A stretch of 64,000 nucleotides of DNA from Sitta carolinensis (lineage: Eukaryota; Chordata; Aves; Passeriformes; Sittidae): positions 112,043,108 through 112,107,107 of the forward strand of contig CM063283.1 of the NCBI GenBank assembly GCA_032173965.1. Reading direction: 5' to 3'. Shown one piece after another: positions 62,113 to 64,000 of the stretch (position 1 is its first letter; the number at the start of each line of letters is the position of its first letter). A program made the position numbers and the translations under genes. The notes under the pieces were generated by a model, which was not told where the DNA came from, did not search any database, and was given only the letters and a program-made list of their open reading frames with translations.

Positions 62113-63097
62113 ATTTATTTATTATTTAACAATGGCTTTTCCCACTGGAAGTTGCTTTGGGGCTGGGGGATGGCAAGCAGCTTGAAGCTTAGAGTCAATT
62201 TCAACATTCGTGTTGAGCGCCATGTTGACACCAAATGGTCGTAACTCTTTTATTTAAACTCCCCAAACTCATTTTCAGCCTATGACAGCCCAGGAGCTCA
62301 GGGCACTTGGCCACATGGGTGAGTGACATCGTGTCTTGGCAGGATGAGTGGCAGCTTCAGTCACTGGAGGTGACGAGTGTGTGTCAGCTTGTCACGGCTG
62401 GGTCCCGTTTCCCTCCCTATTTCAGCCATTCCCTTTTCATCACAGGTTTCCTCTTTTGTCTTTCCCAGGCAGTGTTGCCATAGCAACGGTGTCTCTTGAC
62501 CACCCTGTCTTCCTCCCACCAGGGCCACCCCTGCCAGCTCCCACCTGAGAGGTTTCACCCACCCCAGGAGCTCTCCCTTAAAGCCGCTGTCTGAGTGCGC
62601 ACGTGGGACGTCCTCTGCTGTTGAGGTGTCCCTGGACATTGCAAGTGGAGCCACTGGGCTGGAATCCAGTCTTGTGTTGTTAACTGGCACAATTTTTCAT
62701 GCAAAGTTGTCTGCAGGAAGCTGCTCTTGAGCAGCTCAGCCAAAACTCAAGGGATCTGTCAGCGTTTGTAGGCAGGGATGTGGCATGGTAGACACAATAC
62801 TCTGGTAATTTCTGCGTTTGAATCTGTCTTTTCACAAGCCAAGAGCTTTTATGAAGTGACTAACTTAGGATTTTGATTTGCAGAATCCTTTTCTCTTGGA
62901 AAAAACCCTCACTTTTTCAATATCCTTTTGGTAGATCAAATAGTAAACAGCCCCTTTCACCCTCCTGAAAATCTCCTCTGGTTTTAGACTTGACCTGAGC
63001 CTGATGCTGTCCAGCATCACTTTACCAAGGCTAAAACCACAACCTCAAATCCACTTCCTCTTTCCAGGACTGAGTTTTTCCCAGAAAAATGATACAA
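62113..63097. other. Unique intergenic sequence
   Basis: No gene is recognised. A moderately GC-rich patch lies at 62330-62660. Confidence 0.6.
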
Positions 63098-63312
63098 ATA
63101 GAATTATAGAATGGCTTGGGTGGGAAAGTACATTAGAGATCACCTAATTCCAATTCTGTGCCACGGGCAGGCACACCTCTCACTAGACCAATTACCTCAG
63201 TGCTCCATCCAACCTGGCCTTGAACACTTCCAGGGGTGGGGCAGCCAGGATTTCTCTGGACAACCTGTTCCAGTGCCTCACTACCCTTCCTTTAAAGAAT
63301 TTCTTCTGGAAA
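63098..63312 (-). mobile_element. CR1 LINE 3' fragment
   Basis: Antisense CR1: 'tagaattatagaatggcttg', 'ctctcactagaccaattacc', 'ccatccaacctggccttgaa', 'cacttccaggggtggggcag', 'caacctgttccagtgcctca' and 'aaagaatttcttctgg'. Confidence 0.93.
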
Positions 63313-64000
63313 AGCAATGTTACTGGTTCCTCCTCAAGCACCCTCCTAAAACCTTGTTGATTTATTGCACTTTTGAACGGGATCCATTCAGCAGTTGTAA
63401 ATATTTCTTCTCAACAAGACCTCAGTGTATAAAGAACCTCTTATAGGGTTTGATGAGTGTGTTGAAATGATTAATTAAAAAGAGGTTTCCACAAATATCT
63501 AAATGCATAATCGAATATATTTTTAATGAATTATGTAACAGGCTGTCACAACAGTCTATTTATATGAGACATTTCCATTTGACATGAAGTAAGGCAGCTG
63601 TTTATTAAAATAAGGATTAATCTCATGTGTGTTACATGTGCATGCTATTTTATACTTGATCAGAAGGAAATGCAATGTCAAACTTAAATTATAAACTTCC
63701 ATATGTGGTGTAGCTAATGAACAGATAAATGGGTCTGAGATGGGCAGAAAAAAATATCTAGAGAGAAAATATCAGGGAAGAGGTAATATTATGTCTTCTG
63801 GAAAACCTGTTATTTAACAATAATTTACCTTAATCTAAGCTGAAACTTCTATGAGGAACAGAATTAAGACTGTAAGACAAAAAAATTGCACTGAATTTCC
63901 TGAACTGAATTTCCTGTGTGTGTCATGTAATCCCTGGATATATGGGCCAAGGATTCTGCCTGACATTGCTAAAAATACTGATACTGCTGTATCTATTGTC
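63313..64000. other. Unique AT-rich intergenic sequence
   Basis: No gene or repeat is recognised up to the window end. Confidence 0.6.

Overview
The window looks like nuclear DNA from a bird, most likely a songbird. It carries about twenty fragments of the CR1 LINE family in both orientations, with the characteristic 3' end that reads roughly 'ttccaaccca...attctgtgattctgtgat' in the sense orientation and 'atcacagaatggtttggg' in antisense. It also carries at least two long terminal repeats of the kind seen in passerine endogenous retroviruses, many long A or T tracts and microsatellites, and sparse CpG outside a few clusters. There are no bacterial or phage features. The species cannot be fixed from sequence alone.

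I find no protein-coding gene that I can support. Every long open frame either runs through a CR1 copy, a minisatellite or a simple repeat, or is an isolated frame with no recognisable domain or convincing splice context. The window therefore reads as intergenic or deep intronic sequence: unique AT-rich DNA with old and younger transposable elements.

Layout. 1-5.3 kb: unique sequence, two CR1 fragments, and a conserved-looking homeodomain-rich block near 3.7-4.0 kb. 5.3-6.0 kb: CR1 followed by an LTR-like segment. 6-15.3 kb: mostly unique, with CpG clusters near 8.1 and 14.1 kb, an (ATC)n array at 10.3 kb and a 35-T tract. 15.3-16.2 kb: CR1 with an internal GC-rich minisatellite of about 21 bp. 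16.2-27 kb: unique, with a 40-A tract and one long CR1. 27.1-28 kb: a conserved-looking block followed by a CpG island. 28-39 kb: several CR1 fragments. 39.4-41 kb: a cluster of repeats, including an LTR inserted inside a CR1 copy. 43.0-43.45 kb: a nearly complete solo LTR on the minus strand. 48.6-49.9 kb: a CpG-rich segment beside a second minisatellite-bearing CR1, inverted relative to the first. 52.8-64 kb: further CR1 fragments, a 300-bp CATC array and a GATATA-type array.

The most solid unusual observation is the pair of minisatellite-bearing CR1 copies. They share a 133-bp stretch that is identical base for base in inverted orientation, about 34 kb apart (15504-15636 and 49615-49747). 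The most likely places for undescribed function are the CpG island with its upstream block (27.08-27.95 kb) and the homeodomain-rich block (3.70-4.00 kb). Nothing here amounts to a new gene system.
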